Assembly (NCBI GenBank): GCA_001603685.1
Contig: LUZO01000245.1
Span: forward strand, 1-12,252
Source: Bacteroidales bacterium Bact_23
Lineage (GTDB): Bacteria > Bacteroidota > Bacteroidia > Bacteroidales > Lentimicrobiaceae
Direction of reading: 5' to 3'
DNA length: 12,252 nucleotides
The translations under genes and the position numbers were made by a program. Under the pieces are notes generated by a model. The model worked only from the letters and a program-made list of their open reading frames with translations, was not told the DNA's origin and did not search any database. Shown here piece after piece: positions 1 to 6,886 of the stretch. Each line of letters opens with the position of its first letter. The stretch's first letter is position 1.

Positions 1-2
1 CT

Positions 3-74
3 GACAACTCCAAAAAGTTAATGCTTTTAGTGCCGGCGATACCGGTCCGCCGGAAGAATTATTTTATAAATTAA
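3..74 (+). other. Possible 3' end of an upstream gene, with a GC-rich inverted repeat
   Basis: One plus-strand frame is open from the window edge to a TAA at 72-74 and could be the last 23 residues of a gene starting outside the window. Within it, CCGGCG (33-38) and CGCCGG (48-53) form a 6-bp inverted repeat around a 9-nt loop, followed by AT-rich sequence but no clear T run. It could be coding sequence or part of a terminator. The open stretch is too short to decide, so both readings are weak. Confidence 0.2.
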
Positions 75-102
75 TGATTACTATGCTATAAATCAATCTC
101 AT

Positions 103-1380
103 ATGAAGGAAGAGCTGCTGCACTATATCTGGAAATACAGGCTTTTTAACAGGCCGCTGGTAACGGTTGAGGGCGAAGCGGTGGAGATTATCTCGCCGGG
201 CATTCACAACCACAACGCCGGTCCCGATTTTTCGGATGCCCGCCTTCGGATTGGGGATGAGTTGTGGGCTGGAAATGTGGAGATTCATGTAAACAGCTCC
301 GACTGGATAAGGCACGGGCATAACGAAGATGCCGCCTACCAGAATGTGGTGCTGCATTTGGTTTTTAACCACGATGATGAAAATGCGGTCAGAAACATTC
401 CGGTGGTTCAGCTTAAAGGCTTCTTCGATCTTTCAATTCATGCTTATTATCAGTCGTTTATCTCTTCGAAAAGGTGGGTTCCCTGCATCAATCAGCTACA
501 TGAGGTGCCGCCGCACGAAATTTCGTTCTGGCTGGAGCGCATGCTGATTGAACGGCTCGAAAACAAGGCTGATGTGATTCATGGATTTCTGGCCCTTGGG
601 AACAACAACTGGGAAGAGGCATTTTATTATACCCTGGCACGCAGTTTTGGATTCAGCGTAAATGCGCTGCCATTCGAGATGATGGCCCGATCGCTGCCCT
701 ACCGGGTGATTGCCCGCCACCTCGACCGTCCTTTTCAGGTGGAGGCGCTTGTATTCGGTCAGGCGGGGCTGCTCACGCATGATCTGCTCGATCCCTGGCC
801 GCAGGAGCTCTTCAGGGAGTATTCGTTCCTGCGGCAGAAGTACCATCTTGTTCCCGTTGAAGCGCACATCTGGCGTTATCTCAGGCTTCGGCCGCCCAAC
901 TTCCCCACCGTGAGGCTGTCGCAGTTTGCATCGCTGCTGTGCAGTGGCGGCGGAATGCTGTCGCGGGTGCTGGAGAGCAAAACCATTGATTCGCTTATGC
1001 AACTGTTTTCGGAGGTGAAGGCTTCGGAGTACTGGGACAACCATTTTCTGTTCGATCGTTCTACAGCCGGAAAAAGCAAGCGGCTGGGCACGGAAGCGGT
1101 ACGCCTGTTGCTGATCAATGCGGTGCTGCCGTTTATGTTTGTTAATGGCCGGTCAACCGGAAACGACGATCTGTGCAACCGGGCGCTCGGTTTCTTCGGT
1201 GAACTGCCCGGTGAGAAAAATGAGCAGATCACCCGCTGGAAGGAGGGAGGAATGGATGTGTCATCCGCATTCAATACCCAGGCACTCATCGGCCTTAAAA
1301 AGGAGTATTGTGACAAAAAACGCTGCCTCGATTGCAGAATCGGCAATTTCCTTTTAAAAAAGGGGTTCAATAATGAATAA
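103..1380 (+). CDS. DUF2851 family protein
   Basis: A 425-residue protein of the DUF2851 family, recognised by its N-terminal block: HNHNAGPDF (residues 35-43), WAGNVEIHV (55-63), SDW (66-68), H71/H73 and NVVLHLVFNHD (81-91). The biochemical function is not established. No signal peptide or membrane segment is evident, so it is probably cytoplasmic. The C-terminus has a Cys cluster, C403-x4-C408-x2-C411, that could bind metal; a further Cys lies at 128. P41-D42 followed by E60-I-H62 resembles a divergent PD-(D/E)xK nuclease core, but this is my inference. The ATG at 103 is the first in frame and begins a typical family N-terminus. Length looks complete. It stands alone: a 185-bp gap precedes the next gene. 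Family assignment is firm, role unknown. Confidence 0.9.
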   Translation: MKEELLHYIWKYRLFNRPLVTVEGEAVEIISPGIHNHNAGPDFSDARLRIGDELWAGNVEIHVNSSDWIRHGHNEDAAYQNVVLHLVFNHDDENAVRNIPVVQLKGFFDLSIHAYYQSFISSKRWVPCINQLHEVPPHEISFWLERMLIERLENKADVIHGFLALGNNNWEEAFYYTLARSFGFSVNALPFEMMARSLPYRVIARHLDRPFQVEALVFGQAGLLTHDLLDPWPQELFREYSFLRQKYHLVPVEAHIWRYLRLRPPNFPTVRLSQFASLLCSGGGMLSRVLESKTIDSLMQLFSEVKASEYWDNHFLFDRSTAGKSKRLGTEAVRLLLINAVLPFMFVNGRSTGNDDLCNRALGFFGELPGEKNEQITRWKEGGMDVSSAFNTQALIGLKKEYCDKKRCLDCRIGNFLLKKGFNNE

Positions 1381-1565
1381 TTTTTTAATATTGCATGAGC
1401 TGGCTTTTACAGGAATCAGCTAAAGAATACACATCTGCCGGATTTTTTTTAATTTGATTGTTTTTCTAGGCGATAAAGTTTTAAATTGCAGCGATAAAAG
1501 GGAAGGTGTGTGACCGGCTTCCTGGAATTATATTAATAATTCAGTACAAACTCATTAGAGATACT
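1381..1565 (+). promoter_or_regulatory. Intergenic region, likely promoter of the transporter operon
   Basis: AT-rich gap of 185 bp between the DUF2851 gene and the symporter gene. It contains TTTG at 1453-1456 and, 17 bp further, TAAAGTTT (1474-1481); TTG (1458-1460) with TAAATTG (1482-1488) is an alternative pair. Both only roughly resemble the Bacteroidota consensus TTTG-N19/20-TAnnTTTG. No convincing terminator for the upstream gene is visible: the AGCTG/CAGCT repeat at 1398-1421 has a 14-nt loop and no T tract. Confidence 0.3.
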
Positions 1566-3401
1566 ATGAGCACTAACACTGAGTCGTGGGGCTCGCGGGT
1601 AGGACTGGTTCTGGCGATGGCCGGCAATGCTGTCGGGTTTGGCAATTTTCTCAGGTTTCCTGTACAGGCGGTGCAGAATGGCGGCGGCGCCTTCATTATT
1701 CCTTATCTGGTTTCGTTTCTTATTCTGGGGATTCCCCTGCTGATGATTGAATGGGCCACCGGCCGTTTTGGTGGTCAGCTGGGGCATCACTCCACGCCGT
1801 TTATCATGGACTCCATGGATAAGCGCCGGATCTGGAAGTATGTGGGAGTTTTCGGCATTTTTGCAAATATTGCGATAGCCGCTTATTATTGCTACATCGA
1901 AAGCTGGACCATCTCCTATATTTTCCACTCATTGTTCGGCACTTTCAGCGATATGGATCAGCACGGGGTGGCGGGTTTTTTCAGCAACTATCTGGATGTC
2001 AGCACCTCTACCACCGGAATTCCATACGAAGCCCTGCTGTTTTTCATCATCTGCCTTGCCCTGAACACCTACATCCTGAGTCGCGGGCTTAGCGGCGGGG
2101 TTGAAAAAGTTGCCAAAATTGGAATCCCCCTGCTGATTGTTTTTGGGATTTTCCTGGCTTACAGAGGAATAACCCTGAAGGCGGGACACGAAGGGGCGGT
2201 GTATAACGGCACCGAAGGCCTGAACTTCCTGTGGACTCCCGATTACTCATCGCTTGCCAATCCCAAGGTGTGGCTGGCAGCGGCGGGGCAGATATTCTTT
2301 ACGCTTTCTGTGGGGATGGGCTCCATTCAGTGCTATGCCTCCTATCTTAAAAAGAACGACGACATTGCCCTGAATGCCATGTCGGCGGGCTGGATGAACG
2401 AGTTTGTGGAGATTGTGCTGGGTAGTGCGGTAATCATTCCCATTTCAATTGGTTATCTTGGCATCGACCGGGTAATTGAACTTACCAACCTTGGCGGACT
2501 GGGGCTTGGCTTCCGTACCATGCCATTCCTCTTCTCGCAGTGGGGGTCCGTGCTTTCGGCAATCGCCGGAGTAAGCTTCTTCGGGTTGCTGTTTTTTGCC
2601 GGAATCACCTCATCACTGGCCATGGGAACTCCGGGTATGGGATTTATGATGGATGAATTTGACTGGCCCCGGTCAAGAGCGGCCCTCGGCTTTGGCATCA
2701 TGGTGCTGATTATGGGCCTGCCGACCGTTTTCTTTTTCAGCGAAGGGGTTTTCGATGAATACGATTACTGGGCGGGAACCGTATCGCTGGTGGTATTTGC
2801 ACTGCTCGAAACCATTCTGTTTTCGTGGGTATTCGGTCTTGATAAGGGCTGGCGCGAAATCACCGCCGGAGCCGATATGAAAATTCCGCTGATCTACCGC
2901 TTCATCATCAAATACATCACTCCGGCCGTGCTGCTGATTGTATTTCTGGGAGCGCTGGTAAGACCTGCCGACGACGACTGGCTCAACTTTAACCTGAGCG
3001 AGTGGGAGTTTCACAATGAAAGCATCATAGGGCAACTGCAGCACAAAGGCATTGGCCCGAATAAGGAATGGTTCGCAAATCAGTTCTATTCAGAGGTTGA
3101 CGGAACGGTAAAAGAGATTTTTGAACTTCGCGAAAAGCATTACATAGCCATTGAACATCACAACAACAACGGAACGGAAACCGGTTTCGATTACCGTTTT
3201 ATTCCTGAAAAGCACACCCTGGTCGTAAAACCTGGCGATGTGGTGAAAAGGGGCGAAGTGCTGTTCACCGGAAAAGTGGTAAACAAGGTGTTTTATGTGG
3301 ATATGGCCAGAACGCTTCTTCTGCTGCTGTTCTGCTTTATCACTTCGCTGGTATATATTGCATGGCGTAAACGAAAAAATATGGAAAGGGAGATGAGATG
3401 A
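1566..3401 (+). CDS. LeuT-type sodium:amino-acid symporter (NSS family)
   Basis: A 611-residue inner-membrane secondary transporter of the neurotransmitter:sodium symporter family, expected to import an amino acid with Na+. It resembles LeuT as I recall it: MAGNAVGFGNFLRFP in TM1 (with N21, A22 and N27 at LeuT numbering), NGGGAF (38-43), YYCYIESW in TM3 (Tyr108), GLNFLWTPD, GQIFFTLSVGMG in TM6 (241-252) and AGITSSLAM in TM8. LeuT L25, F259 and I359 correspond to F25, M251 and M353, so the pocket probably differs. Residues about 467-581, between TM11 and TM12, form an unusually long loop predicted to be extracytoplasmic, containing VVKPGDVVKRGEVL (553-566). I chose the ATG at 1566 over the in-frame GTG at 1506 because the protein then starts like LeuT. 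The small subunit gene overlaps its stop. The exact substrate cannot be read. Confidence 0.93.
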   Translation: MSTNTESWGSRVGLVLAMAGNAVGFGNFLRFPVQAVQNGGGAFIIPYLVSFLILGIPLLMIEWATGRFGGQLGHHSTPFIMDSMDKRRIWKYVGVFGIFANIAIAAYYCYIESWTISYIFHSLFGTFSDMDQHGVAGFFSNYLDVSTSTTGIPYEALLFFIICLALNTYILSRGLSGGVEKVAKIGIPLLIVFGIFLAYRGITLKAGHEGAVYNGTEGLNFLWTPDYSSLANPKVWLAAAGQIFFTLSVGMGSIQCYASYLKKNDDIALNAMSAGWMNEFVEIVLGSAVIIPISIGYLGIDRVIELTNLGGLGLGFRTMPFLFSQWGSVLSAIAGVSFFGLLFFAGITSSLAMGTPGMGFMMDEFDWPRSRAALGFGIMVLIMGLPTVFFFSEGVFDEYDYWAGTVSLVVFALLETILFSWVFGLDKGWREITAGADMKIPLIYRFIIKYITPAVLLIVFLGALVRPADDDWLNFNLSEWEFHNESIIGQLQHKGIGPNKEWFANQFYSEVDGTVKEIFELREKHYIAIEHHNNNGTETGFDYRFIPEKHTLVVKPGDVVKRGEVLFTGKVVNKVFYVDMARTLLLLLFCFITSLVYIAWRKRKNMEREMR

Positions 3402-3541
3402 ATACTTCCGCACTGATTCTGATGCTTAGCGTACAGCTTGTGGTAACGGCATTTACCGTTTACTTTTTTGTACGGGTGCTGGTGGCAAAGCCAAAACCCG
3501 AGCCCGATTCGTATTCTGAAAATGATGACATGAAACGATAA
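3398..3541 (+). CDS. MetS-like small subunit of the NSS transporter
   Basis: A 47-residue protein. A short N-terminus (MNTSA) is followed by one hydrophobic helix at about residues 5-30 (ending VYFFVRVLVA) and a polar tail rich in Lys, Pro and Asp/Glu. Its ATG overlaps the symporter TGA (ATGA, 3398-3401), a layout that implies translational coupling. In Corynebacterium the NSS transporter MetP needs a small one-helix partner, MetS, encoded immediately downstream; size, topology and position here fit that family. I infer it is an obligate or stabilising partner of the LeuT-type protein in the inner membrane. The gene is short enough to be missed by length-filtered gene calling. Confidence that it is a real gene is high because of the overlap; the subunit role rests on analogy. 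Confidence 0.8.
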   Translation: MNTSALILMLSVQLVVTAFTVYFFVRVLVAKPKPEPDSYSENDDMKR

Positions 3542-3551
3542 AAATAACAAA

Positions 3552-4484
3552 GTGGCCAATAAGTTTATAGAATATTTTCATTTCGGCAAGTCGGAGCGCA
3601 ATGCGATTCTGATTGTTGTAGTGATAATTATTCTTTTGTTTGTTGTGCCCGGATTATATTTCAGAAGTCTTGAACCCGAAGCGGTTAAAGATGATTTATT
3701 TGTTTCAGAGATTACTGAATTTTTAAGGCAGGAGGAGCTGCTTTCACAATCGGATCAGCGTGGCTTCGATTTTACCCGGCCCGATAAAGAGGCGGCAAGG
3801 GAAAGAATTCGCCCTTATGAGTTCGACCCTAATCTGCTGGATGAAAGCGGATGGGTGAAACTGGGGTTTTCGAAGAAACAGGCCGAGGGAATTATAAAAT
3901 ATCGGGATAAAGGCGGCCGGTTTCTCAGGAAGGAGGACCTCAGACGCCTCTATGCAGTGGATGATGAGATATACAGAATCCTGGAACCCTATATTAAAAT
4001 TGAAGTACAAAGTGTTGTTGCGCAAAAAAGCGGTAAAGATGGGGTTGAGAAACAGGGTTACAGCCCCGCAAAAGGTGCCGGTCAGGTTGAACTGAATGGA
4101 GCCGATTCGTCAGAATTGGTATCGGTGAAGGGGATAGGGCCGGCGTTTGCCAGGAGAATTATTCGCTACAGGGAGAAGCTCGGAGGTTTTTCCGATGTTG
4201 GCCAATTGCTTGAAGTGTATGGGATCGACAGCGCCCATTTTAGCCGGATCAGCAAGGGGGTGTTTGTGGATGCTTCACTGATCAGAAAGATTGATATAAA
4301 TTCGGCAACGATGGATGAGTTACGCAAACATCCCTACATCGACTACTTCATTGCCAAGGCAATCGTTGATACAAGAATCATTAACGGAGCGTATCTCAGG
4401 CCTGAAGAATTGCTGGAGATTAAATTGATATATAATGAGCTGTACATCAAGCTTGTACCATATATTGCTATAAATAAAAAATAG
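3552..4484 (+). CDS. Membrane-anchored helix-hairpin-helix protein, ComEA-like
   Basis: A 310-residue protein with a short basic N-terminus (K4, K13, R16), one membrane helix at about 19-36, a linker, and three ComEA-type helix-hairpin-helix units at about 91-149, 180-236 and 246-305. The middle unit carries the canonical hairpin VKGIGPAFARRIIRYREKLGGF-type core (192-213). The charge pattern suggests the N-terminus is inside and the HhH part is extracytoplasmic, like ComEA, the DNA receptor of natural transformation. Non-specific double-stranded DNA binding is therefore likely; a role in DNA uptake is only inferred, as no other competence gene is present. The start is a GTG: an in-frame stop lies at 3531-3533 and no ATG is available before the membrane helix. 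It begins 10 nt after the small subunit gene and ends 4 nt before the TPR gene, so it is probably co-transcribed. Confidence 0.85.
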   Translation: MANKFIEYFHFGKSERNAILIVVVIIILLFVVPGLYFRSLEPEAVKDDLFVSEITEFLRQEELLSQSDQRGFDFTRPDKEAARERIRPYEFDPNLLDESGWVKLGFSKKQAEGIIKYRDKGGRFLRKEDLRRLYAVDDEIYRILEPYIKIEVQSVVAQKSGKDGVEKQGYSPAKGAGQVELNGADSSELVSVKGIGPAFARRIIRYREKLGGFSDVGQLLEVYGIDSAHFSRISKGVFVDASLIRKIDINSATMDELRKHPYIDYFIAKAIVDTRIINGAYLRPEELLEIKLIYNELYIKLVPYIAINKK

Positions 4485-4488
4485 GGAG

Positions 4489-5868
4489 ATGAGAAAATTG
4501 GATATAAGAATTATGTTTAGGATATACGGCAGAAAGATGCTTATCATGGTATCGGGAATCCTGTTTTTGCTGGTGACTGCATCGTGGGCAGATGAAGAGA
4601 TACTGCCCGAGGTGGATGCCATTATCAGGAAAATGGAAGCACATTACAAAACCGACCCAAAAAAAGCGCTGAGTATGATTGGCGAAGCCATGAAGCATGC
4701 AAAAAAACAGAACCATAATGAGTCGATAGCTCAGGTTTATATGTCGTCGGGCATACTAAATTTCATGTTGGGAGAACTGGATGTGGCATCCAGGCATTTC
4801 GACTCGGCCTATATCCTCTATACAAAACTGAATGATAAGAAAGGTATAGCCCGGAGCCTGAACAATCTGGGAGTCATCAATCAGGAGACGGGCAATTACC
4901 GTGAAGCGATTTCGTATTATGATGAGTCGGTTCACATGAAACTCGAAATCGGCGATACTACCGGAGCAACCAGTGGTATGCTGAATACCGCCACCATTTA
5001 TGAGTACCTGAGCGATTACCAGAAATCGCTTGAAATACTCGGAAATGTGCGAACCATTGCCGAAAAGAGCCATGATACCTCAAGGATTGTTGATGTTAAG
5101 ATAAATATAGGTGGAGTCTATTATCTGCAGAAACTTTACGACAAGGCTTTGGTTGAGTTTATGGATGCGATGGAAATGTCGAAAAAAATTGAAGATGATT
5201 ACAGCCTCGCCTATTGTTACAATAATCTGGGTTCGGTTTACAAACAGAAAAAAGAGTACACCAAAGCCGTCAACTACTACAATCAGGCGCTGGCTTTGCG
5301 CGACGATCTGGGTGATGTGTCGGGTATGGCTACCTCCCTCGATAATCTGGGGCGGACCTATACGACGCTTGGCGAATACGATAAGGCGCTAAATTATTTT
5401 TTCCAGGCATTAAAATTCAATCAGCAGGTTGAAGATAAAAGAAGCATTGCCGTTTGTTTGAATGCCATTGGCGAATTGCTGATAAAAACGCGCGATTTCA
5501 ATGGAGCCATCACCTACTTTTCCAAAGCCATTTCACTGGCAGACGAGCTGAATTTAAGGGATGAGCTTGTTATTATGTATAAAAATGCGCTGATGAGTTA
5601 TGCTGCGCTTGAAAATTTCGATAGTGCGCAGATATACCTCAATCTGTATAATACGGCCAGAAGCGATTCGCTGTGGAAAGAATACAGGGAAACGGAGGAA
5701 CTTAATACCCTGGCTGCAGGAAAAACAGAGGTCAGTAAATCAATCAAAAGAATTACCTATACCATTTCGGGTGTTTTTGCCGTATTGCTCATTGTGCTTG
5801 TGTGGCTCTTCCTGAATATGAAAAAAGCCAGGCAAAAGGTAAAGGAGTTGTCCGAAAAGGACAATTAA
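4489..5868 (+). CDS. TPR-repeat membrane protein without output domain
   Basis: A 459-residue protein: a signal-type hydrophobic segment at about 17-34 ending near SWA-DEE, then about eight tetratricopeptide repeats with a 40-residue period (81-400; e.g. NNLGVINQETGNYREAISYYDES and NNLGSVYKQKKEYTKAVNYY type units), a membrane helix at about 422-443, and a basic 16-residue tail. The TPR part should lie outside the cytoplasm and mediate protein contacts. Relatives in Bacteroidota with the same plan usually continue into a histidine kinase or a LuxR-type DNA-binding domain; here the frame ends soon after the membrane, and I see no kinase or DNA-binding remnant downstream. The GGGAG before ATG 4489 abuts the start codon, too close to act as a ribosome site, so ATG 4513 is an alternative. 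The stop overlaps the convergent rhomboid gene. Confidence 0.85.
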   Translation: MRKLDIRIMFRIYGRKMLIMVSGILFLLVTASWADEEILPEVDAIIRKMEAHYKTDPKKALSMIGEAMKHAKKQNHNESIAQVYMSSGILNFMLGELDVASRHFDSAYILYTKLNDKKGIARSLNNLGVINQETGNYREAISYYDESVHMKLEIGDTTGATSGMLNTATIYEYLSDYQKSLEILGNVRTIAEKSHDTSRIVDVKINIGGVYYLQKLYDKALVEFMDAMEMSKKIEDDYSLAYCYNNLGSVYKQKKEYTKAVNYYNQALALRDDLGDVSGMATSLDNLGRTYTTLGEYDKALNYFFQALKFNQQVEDKRSIAVCLNAIGELLIKTRDFNGAITYFSKAISLADELNLRDELVIMYKNALMSYAALENFDSAQIYLNLYNTARSDSLWKEYRETEELNTLAAGKTEVSKSIKRITYTISGVFAVLLIVLVWLFLNMKKARQKVKELSEKDN

Positions 5869-6653
5869 TCACTTTTTGGCGGGCGGTACTCGTAATTTAT
5901 TTTTATCTCCGGGGGTGCGGTTTTTGTTTCATTGGTCCGGTTTGCAGGTTCCTCCTCCTGCAAAGTTCGTTGTTCGGATGCCGCCGGCTTGTCTGTTCCT
6001 GTCTCATTTTCAACTGCTTCGCCATTTTCGTCGTCTTCACTCTCCTCTTCGTCCTCCCATAGGTAGGGTACGCGCTGAGGGCCGGAATTGCGGTAATAGA
6101 GCGCCAGTACCACTCCTGCCACAATGCCCATCAGATGCGACTCCCATGAGATGTTTTTTTTCGGGAAGAAATCGGGGAAAATGCCCCAAACCATACTGCC
6201 GTAGAGAAAGATAACCAGCATGCTGAAAGCCATCAGCCGCGGCTCACGCCTGATAAGGCCGCTTACAAAGTGGAAGGAAGCCAGGGCATACACCACGCCG
6301 CTGGCGCCGATGTGAACGGCATTTCCCCTGGCAAAAAGCCATACCCAGGCGCCGGTTAAAACCCACATCAGCCCGAATATCTTAAAGGCCTCTTTCCGGT
6401 AGTAATAAACCAGCGCGGCGCCAAGCAGAAAAAGGGGCGGCGAATTGGCAGTAAGGTGTGACACATCGGCATGAATCAGCGGAGAGAGCAGAATGCCCGG
6501 AAGCCCGGCGGATTGCAGCGGAATTATGCCATAGCGCGAAAAAGATACGCCGGCCATCAGCTCAATGCCCTTTACAAGCCACAACAACAGCGTAATGGCA
6601 GCAAATGAAACAATGCCGGCCAACAGTCTTCGCTTCTCTTCTTTAAGTGTCAC
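5865..6653 (-). CDS. Rhomboid family intramembrane serine protease
   Basis: A 262-residue polytopic membrane protease that should cut transmembrane substrates within the bilayer. Key residues are visible: H61-x3-H65-x4-N70 (HADVSHLTAN), the nucleophile Ser118 in GASG (116-119), and the catalytic His173 in SHLMGIVAG (172-180). Six hydrophobic segments lie between about 11 and 187. Residues from about 198 onward form a long, very acidic, low-complexity tail (DEEESEDDEN and similar), presumably soluble and disordered. The start is a GTG at 6653, directly preceded in frame by a TGA; a later start would remove the first membrane helix. Its TAA overlaps the convergent TPR gene stop. Substrates cannot be inferred. 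Confidence 0.92.
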   Translation of the reverse strand: MTLKEEKRRLLAGIVSFAAITLLLWLVKGIELMAGVSFSRYGIIPLQSAGLPGILLSPLIHADVSHLTANSPPLFLLGAALVYYYRKEAFKIFGLMWVLTGAWVWLFARGNAVHIGASGVVYALASFHFVSGLIRREPRLMAFSMLVIFLYGSMVWGIFPDFFPKKNISWESHLMGIVAGVVLALYYRNSGPQRVPYLWEDEEESEDDENGEAVENETGTDKPAASEQRTLQEEEPANRTNETKTAPPEIKINYEYRPPKSD

Positions 6654-6886
6654 TCAAAAGTTGCTTACAGATTAAAATCATATCAGCCACTAAAATAGCA
6701 AAAACTATTCCCTGAACTGATCCGGCATACACAATTCATACTTAAAAACCATGAAAAAGCGTTTATACAGGGTGGTTTGACCTGGAATATTGCACATTTC
6801 CGATCGGCGGAATTGTCCATTACTTAATTTCAAACGGTATAATCATTATTTTTGCGTTTCTTTAATCATTGTTAAAACTCAATGTA
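6654..6886. promoter_or_regulatory. Divergent intergenic region between rhomboid and S41 protease genes
   Basis: A 233-bp AT-rich region that must hold the start signals of both divergent genes. On the plus strand TATTTTTG (6847-6854) matches the Bacteroidota -7 element TAnnTTTG and lies 32 bp before the protease ATG at 6887; no good TTTG is found at the expected distance upstream. On the minus strand only a poorly spaced TAGTTTTTG (complement of 6699-6707) is seen. A short inverted repeat, TTCCG (6798-6802) with CGGAA (6808-6812), overlapping the palindrome CCGATCGG (6800-6807), could be an operator, but this is weak. Confidence 0.4.

Noticed and set aside
496..1044. Long antisense reading frame opposite the DUF2851 gene
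   Set aside because: It is a shadow of a well-recognised family gene; its translation shows no family-like composition or motif.
1398..1421. AGCTG/CAGCT inverted repeat as a terminator for the DUF2851 gene
   Set aside because: Only 5 bp of stem, a 14-nt loop and no T tract after it.
1506..1565. Upstream GTG start adding 20 residues to the symporter
   Set aside because: The added residues are not part of the LeuT-like N-terminus, whereas ATG 1566 aligns residue for residue with LeuT numbering up to N27.
5802..6062. Plus-strand frame past the TPR gene as a remnant of a lost output domain
   Set aside because: Its translation shows no histidine kinase or HTH motif and lies opposite the intact rhomboid coding sequence.
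6751..6780. Nine-codon ATG reading frame (MKKRLYRVV) in the divergent gap
   Set aside because: Too short, no supporting signals, and not placed as a leader peptide with an attenuator-like structure.
6869..6886. TTG start for the S41 protease
   Set aside because: It would leave a leader of only about 10 nt after the -7 element, and ATG 6887 gives a normal signal peptide.
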